A stretch of 10,058 nt of DNA from Alphaproteobacteria bacterium (GTDB lineage: Bacteria > Pseudomonadota > Alphaproteobacteria > RF32 > CAG-239): assembly GCA_017452115.1 (NCBI GenBank), contig JAFTNB010000091.1, positions 1-10,058 on the forward strand, given 5' to 3'. The notes under the pieces were generated by a model, which did no database searches, was not told where the DNA came from, and saw only the letters and a program-made list of their open reading frames with translations. Below are positions 6,765 through 10,058 of this stretch, one piece after another. Positions within the stretch are counted from its first letter, which is position 1. Each line of letters starts with the position of its first letter. A program made the translations under genes and the position numbers.

Positions 6765-7936
6765 TAATTCACTTTCACTCTGATTTTGCCGGTGAGGAGT
6801 TGTTGCATCAGGGCTTTTTTCTCTTGTTTGAAAGCCTCTAGTTTTTTGTTTAAAAGCTCAATTTCTTCATCAGCTTTGGATAAAATCTCCGCAATCGCCT
6901 TTTGCTCTGCTATATCGGAAGGAATATAAAGTTTTATATTAAAAAAATCATGTAAGGAAATATTCAACAAACCATGATTTCTAGCACCTTCTTGGGCAAC
7001 CTTATAAAGTTCATAATTTTGTAGTCCTGCGTCAAAATAGTTTACCATGAAATTGCTATCCATATATTCATTAACAGAAAAACAAATATATAATGAAGAT
7101 ACTGGAGCCACATTAAACAAATCTAGACGTTTGATTGCTCCCATTGGAAATCCCTTTGAATAGCTTCGGTTGTAGCCAAATTCTCCACATTTTAATAAAT
7201 TATATGATGACAAGTCTTCTCCTACTACAGATTTTGAGAAGAATTGTTGTTGCAATATAAATCCATTTTGTGCGGAAATTGTAACAACATTGGTATATTG
7301 ATTCAAATTTTTTCTTGTTATTTTCTCTGCTATATCCCTCAATCTAACTTCATGCCAAGGGGTGGAGAAGCCTTTGAGGCGGTGTTTGCCTGTGAGGAGT
7401 TGTTGCATTAAGGCTTTTTTCTGAATTTTCTTTTTTTCAATCAAAGCTGATAATTTTTCAATTCCATCATCCCAACAGCTCAAAATCCCCGCAATCTTCT
7501 CTTGCTCTGGCAAAGGCGGAACCATGAGTTTGTACTTTTGAACTTGTGGTACAGTTAATTGGGGTACTCCTGTTGTTTCGTTATAAAAGCAAATACGACT
7601 ACAGGAAAAGCTCATAAACTTTGCGTCTATTCCTTGTTTAGGAATCGCGGTTATAAGACGTACAATAGGAGTAAAATATCCTTTTCGATAAAAGACTTTT
7701 CCTATATCGCCACGTCCTGTGATAGTTATGCACTCAACTGCAATTTTATATTTTGAACTATATCCATAAAGACCTTGATTTGTTAATGCATTTGCATATA
7801 TGGGATATGGATGTGCCTCATCTTGTGTGAATGAAAAACAATCTTTATCTACATCTCCTCCTGCTGAAAATGAAAAACAGTTTTCTAGCTTTTTAACACT
7901 CCACCCCTCAGGTATTTTCTGCTCAATCTTTGTCAT
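6764..7936 (-). CDS. hsdS: Type I restriction-modification specificity subunit S (HsdS)
   Basis: This 390-residue subunit reads the bipartite DNA target for both methylation and cleavage. It has the standard two-fold layout. Target recognition domain 1 (about 8-135) starts PEGWSVKKLENC. The central conserved spacer is PLPEQEKIAGILSCWDDGIEKL through KKALMQQLLTGK (141-184). Target recognition domain 2 (about 193-335) starts WHEVRLRDIAEKI. The distal conserved helix is DIAEQKAIAEILSKADEEIELL to KKALMQQLLTGK (341-384). The two conserved regions are spaced exactly 200 residues apart. Length is normal and both domains look complete. The ATG overlaps the stop of the 417-residue membrane protein by one base (TAATG), with GAGGG about 9 nt upstream. 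It is unusual that hsdS is separated from hsdR by three unrelated genes. The target sequence cannot be read from the protein by eye. Confidence 0.96.
   Translation of the reverse strand: MTKIEQKIPEGWSVKKLENCFSFSAGGDVDKDCFSFTQDEAHPYPIYANALTNQGLYGYSSKYKIAVECITITGRGDIGKVFYRKGYFTPIVRLITAIPKQGIDAKFMSFSCSRICFYNETTGVPQLTVPQVQKYKLMVPPLPEQEKIAGILSCWDDGIEKLSALIEKKKIQKKALMQQLLTGKHRLKGFSTPWHEVRLRDIAEKITRKNLNQYTNVVTISAQNGFILQQQFFSKSVVGEDLSSYNLLKCGEFGYNRSYSKGFPMGAIKRLDLFNVAPVSSLYICFSVNEYMDSNFMVNYFDAGLQNYELYKVAQEGARNHGLLNISLHDFFNIKLYIPSDIAEQKAIAEILSKADEEIELLNKKLEAFKQEKKALMQQLLTGKIRVKVN
6786..6822. repeat. HsdS distal conserved-region repeat (copy 2)
   Basis: This segment encodes ALMQQLLTGK at the end of hsdS. 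It matches 7386-7422 over 37 bases with 3 differences, including 17 identical bases (6792-6808). The two copies are in direct orientation exactly 600 bp apart. Such repeats in hsdS can allow recombination that exchanges or deletes a target recognition domain. Confidence 0.85.
7386..7422. repeat. HsdS central conserved-region repeat (copy 1)
   Basis: This is the central partner of the repeat at 6786-6822. It encodes the first ALMQQLLTGK, at the junction between the conserved spacer helix and target recognition domain 2. Both copies fall at equivalent structural positions, as expected if the gene arose by internal duplication of a half-subunit. Confidence 0.85.
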
Positions 7937-9189
7937 TAGATTTTACCCTCTCTCATAATCAAGTGCATATCTGCTATTAATTCATTAGAATTATGTACGA
8001 TAACTCCATAAATTTTAAACATATCTTTTTCAAAAGTTTTATTTATTTGCTCAAACCAAATAAGACTTTTTCCTTGATTTTTCGCTTCGTTGTATTGTAT
8101 GGATGTTTTTAACTCTTTAATTTTGTTAGCTAAATCCATAATATTCTCTGAAATATTTTTATTGAATAATATAAAGGATTCACCTGCAATATTTTTCAAT
8201 TCCGCATATATACCTTCAAGAAACTGTGGATTTGGTCTTTGTTCCATACTCTTATCAACCTTGTCTTTTATCAAAGTTTCTAGTTTTTTTGTTACAGATA
8301 ATCTTTTCTCTAATAGAGCTAAATTATGTTGTTTTTCTGTAACTCTCCATTGAGTACAAGCAAAAAAGGCAGCTGCAAAACCTACAATTAACGGACCTAA
8401 TGACGTCAAACAATCAAAAAGTCTTTGAATATCCTTTTCTGGATAAGAATTAGAAATTGGGGATGACATGCAAACGAATAAACCCAAACTATATATTGCT
8501 CCCATATAAACAATATCTTCAATTGATGTTTTTTTGCAATTATGTGATGCCTTAAAAATTACCCAAACAAGAAATGCTGCAAAAATCAACATAAACCATA
8601 AATACCAATCACTTGGAATGTATGATTTTAATTTCTCACCAGGGTTTATTGCTATTACGAAAATGACTACAAACCACCAAGTGATTTGGCTACAAAAAAT
8701 CTTTTGGGCCAAATTTTTATTATTTGTATTGCAAATAATGGGGTATTTATCTGTTTCTGTAACGAATCTTTTTTCCAACTCTTTCCATAAAAAGTCCGGA
8801 AATGTAACATAATTATCATGTCTTTCAAGATTAAAATGGGTAACTATTCTTCTCTGTTCTATGTTATTATTGTCTTTTATTTTGAGTGTTTTTTTACGTT
8901 TGTTTACAATATTTTTTAGTTCCTCTAATGCACTGTCGGTTAGATAGTCAATATTTTTTATAATAGACCTACGACGCATATATTCTTTAACCCAATCACA
9001 TATATGCTGAATAGACAAAGACAGAGCCAGAATAGCTATAATTCCGACTATCCATCTATTGTTTTTTTCAAAACCTAACCATGTAAAGATTTCTTCTGAG
9101 CATAGTGCAAGCAAACCAAAAACAGATACGATCAGCCAAAACCATACTTTTTCGCAAAATATTTTTATAAATTCAGTAATGCTTTCCAT
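7936..9189 (-). CDS. Multi-pass membrane protein with SieB-like N-terminal half
   Basis: This 417-residue protein appears to combine two parts. Residues 1-145 have two membrane segments (about 12-32 and 46-65), a basic cytoplasmic start (YMRRRS) and a small soluble domain: YLTDSALEELKNIV, then VTHFNLERHDNYVTFPDF. This resembles the superinfection-exclusion SieB layout. Residues 165-280 hold about four more membrane segments (168-183, 194-213, 226-242, 258-278). A long helical tail follows, with WRVTEKQHNLALLEKRLSV (281-299), a feature of many uncharacterised defence-island membrane proteins. The ATG at 9189 has GGAG about 8 nt upstream and lies 23 nt after the rhuM stop. Its own stop overlaps the hsdS start. 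A role at the membrane against phage entry or as an abortive effector is inferred. Part of this gene (8903-8934) recurs inverted at bases 1-32. Confidence 0.65.
   Translation of the reverse strand: MESITEFIKIFCEKVWFWLIVSVFGLLALCSEEIFTWLGFEKNNRWIVGIIAILALSLSIQHICDWVKEYMRRRSIIKNIDYLTDSALEELKNIVNKRKKTLKIKDNNNIEQRRIVTHFNLERHDNYVTFPDFLWKELEKRFVTETDKYPIICNTNNKNLAQKIFCSQITWWFVVIFVIAINPGEKLKSYIPSDWYLWFMLIFAAFLVWVIFKASHNCKKTSIEDIVYMGAIYSLGLFVCMSSPISNSYPEKDIQRLFDCLTSLGPLIVGFAAAFFACTQWRVTEKQHNLALLEKRLSVTKKLETLIKDKVDKSMEQRPNPQFLEGIYAELKNIAGESFILFNKNISENIMDLANKIKELKTSIQYNEAKNQGKSLIWFEQINKTFEKDMFKIYGVIVHNSNELIADMHLIMREGKI
8903..8934. repeat. Source copy of the 32-bp inverted repeat at 1-32
   Basis: This lies inside the membrane-protein gene and encodes residues 86-96 (SALEELKNIVN) on the minus strand. 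It is in frame within an intact gene, so it is the original copy and the one at 1-32 is the displaced fragment. Confidence 0.88.
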
Positions 9190-9212
9190 ATGCTAAGCTC
9201 CATTCCTAATCC

Positions 9213-10058
9213 TTATTCTTTCTTCTCTAATTGCTTTTCCAATTTTTCAAGTTCTCTATCAAAGTCAGAAATGTAATTGGCGTCTTGAATTGGGCGATAT
9301 TTTTCATATTCAGTAATGGCTTTTTCATCTGCTTGTTCTTTACTTATTTTTCCTAATCCTTTCAACACAGGAAATTCATTCAAATTCAAATAATTTTCCA
9401 TAAAGCCAATCCAATCTTGCATGCTGGTTGGCAACTTTCTCTCTGCTCGCATTTGGGCTATATCTAAAAATGCAGAGACCGCACTTCTTAAACGGTGAAG
9501 TTCGTCTTCATTCAGATAATTTTTGCCAATCGTAACATCGGTTTTATATATTTTGCCATTGGGAGAATGAGCCCAATTGGTTAATCCCATGTTTTCTTTG
9601 GTGCTGTCGGCTCTTGTGTATATTAATTCTGCTGCTGTTTTTCCTGAAACGGCAAAATGCAGCTGATTTTGAATAAACGCAAAAAAGGTTTTGGCTAAAA
9701 TGCTGTTTTTATCATAATCCGATGACAACGCAAAAATATCCGTAATCTTCAAATAGATTCTTCTTTCAGACAGGCGAATATCTTTAATTCTTTCAAGCAT
9801 TTCTTCAAAATAGGCATCATCAAATTTATTGCCTTGCTTGAAGCGAATATCATTTAGCACATAACCTTTTTGAATGTATTCATGCAAAATTCTGGTCGCA
9901 AATTTTCTAAATTGGGTTGCTTTAATGGAATTGACACGATAACCGACCGAAATTGCAACATCCAAATTATAAAATTGAATATCGCGTTTTACCGTTCTAT
10001 TCCCTTCTGTACGAACTACTCGAATTTTTCGAGTAGTTGAATCATCTTCATCTAATTC
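9213..10058 (-). CDS. rhuM: RhuM-family protein, 5' end beyond the window
   Basis: The frame is open from the stop at 9213 to the window edge, giving 281 visible residues; the start lies beyond 10058. The visible N-terminal part reads RTEGNRTVKRDIQFYNLDVAI, then SVGYRVNSIKATQFRKFAT and RILHEYIQKGYVLND. This is the KilA/Bro-like conserved block of RhuM proteins. Further on are SGKTAAELIYTRAD and MGLTNWAHS, also typical. The C-terminus is a charged helix ending LEKQLEKKE. A TTG at 9965 can be read as a start, but homology clearly continues upstream, so it is not one. RhuM genes often sit between hsdM and hsdS in type I loci, which suggests hsdM lies just upstream. Despite the name 'virulence protein', no molecular function is established. 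DNA binding or R-M regulation is a guess. Confidence 0.9.
   Translation of the reverse strand, partial: ELDEDDSTTRKIRVVRTEGNRTVKRDIQFYNLDVAISVGYRVNSIKATQFRKFATRILHEYIQKGYVLNDIRFKQGNKFDDAYFEEMLERIKDIRLSERRIYLKITDIFALSSDYDKNSILAKTFFAFIQNQLHFAVSGKTAAELIYTRADSTKENMGLTNWAHSPNGKIYKTDVTIGKNYLNEDELHRLRSAVSAFLDIAQMRAERKLPTSMQDWIGFMENYLNLNEFPVLKGLGKISKEQADEKAITEYEKYRPIQDANYISDFDRELEKLEKQLEKKE
10014..10038. repeat. Perfect 11-bp inverted repeat inside rhuM
   Basis: AACTACTCGAA and its exact reverse complement TTCGAGTAGTT are separated by 3 bases (TTT). The hairpin lies within the rhuM coding sequence, over residues reading STTRKIRVV. Neither strand has a following T-run, so it is not a standard terminator. 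It could be a protein-binding palindrome, or an mRNA hairpin near the 5' part of rhuM. Confidence 0.7.

Noticed and set aside
9963..9965. TTG as the start codon of rhuM
   Set aside because: The conserved RhuM sequence continues in frame upstream (RTEGNRTVKRDIQFYN) to the window edge, so this TTG is an internal leucine codon.
1..10058. CRISPR array, tRNA, rRNA or insertion sequence
   Set aside because: No regularly spaced repeats, cloverleaf or rRNA-like stretches, or transposase-like reading frames with terminal inverted repeats were seen; gene spacing leaves almost no room for them.

Overview
The window is AT-rich bacterial DNA dominated by one long minus-strand gene cluster. It is most of a type I restriction-modification (R-M) locus, read from high coordinates to low. 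Small intergenic gaps, 1-4 nt start/stop overlaps and Shine-Dalgarno sites all point to a bacterium. I cannot name the species. The low GC and gene content would fit an uncultured host-associated lineage, but that is a guess.

Layout in transcription order: a 5'-truncated RhuM-family gene (9213-10058); a 417-residue membrane protein with a SieB-like N-terminal half (7936-9189); the specificity subunit HsdS (6764-7936); a membrane / coiled-coil / GAF-like protein (5829-6764); a Panacea/SocA-type (DUF4065) putative antitoxin (5404-5829); a 316-residue HEPN-like protein (4442-5392); the HsdR endonuclease/translocase (1269-4445); and a YgjP-type zinc metallopeptidase (595-1269). Five of the seven junctions overlap by 1 or 4 nt (TAATG, TGATG or ATGA), so the accessory genes are translationally coupled to the R-M genes. 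HsdM is not in the window and probably lies just beyond 10058, upstream of rhuM.

Downstream of the cluster, on the same strand, is a broken gene (124-520). It is the N-terminal nuclease-like part of a DUF2075/ATP-binding family protein and carries at least two frameshifts. A possible promoter sits in front of it. The first 163 bases are odd. Bases 1-32 are a perfect inverted copy of an internal piece (8903-8934) of the 417-residue membrane-protein gene, and they are fused at base 32/33 to unrelated sequence. That is either a rearrangement scar or an assembly/amplification chimera.

How the genes may work together: HsdS with the unseen HsdM would modify host DNA, and HsdR with both would cut unmodified DNA. 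Four accessory proteins (SieB-like membrane protein, TM-GAF protein, Panacea protein, HEPN-like protein) are threaded between hsdM/rhuM, hsdS and hsdR. They look like a second defence layer or toxin-antitoxin module that is co-expressed with the restriction system. The pairing of a membrane GAF protein with a Panacea protein, which has a much stronger ribosome-binding site, is the best candidate here for an undescribed system. That role is inference.
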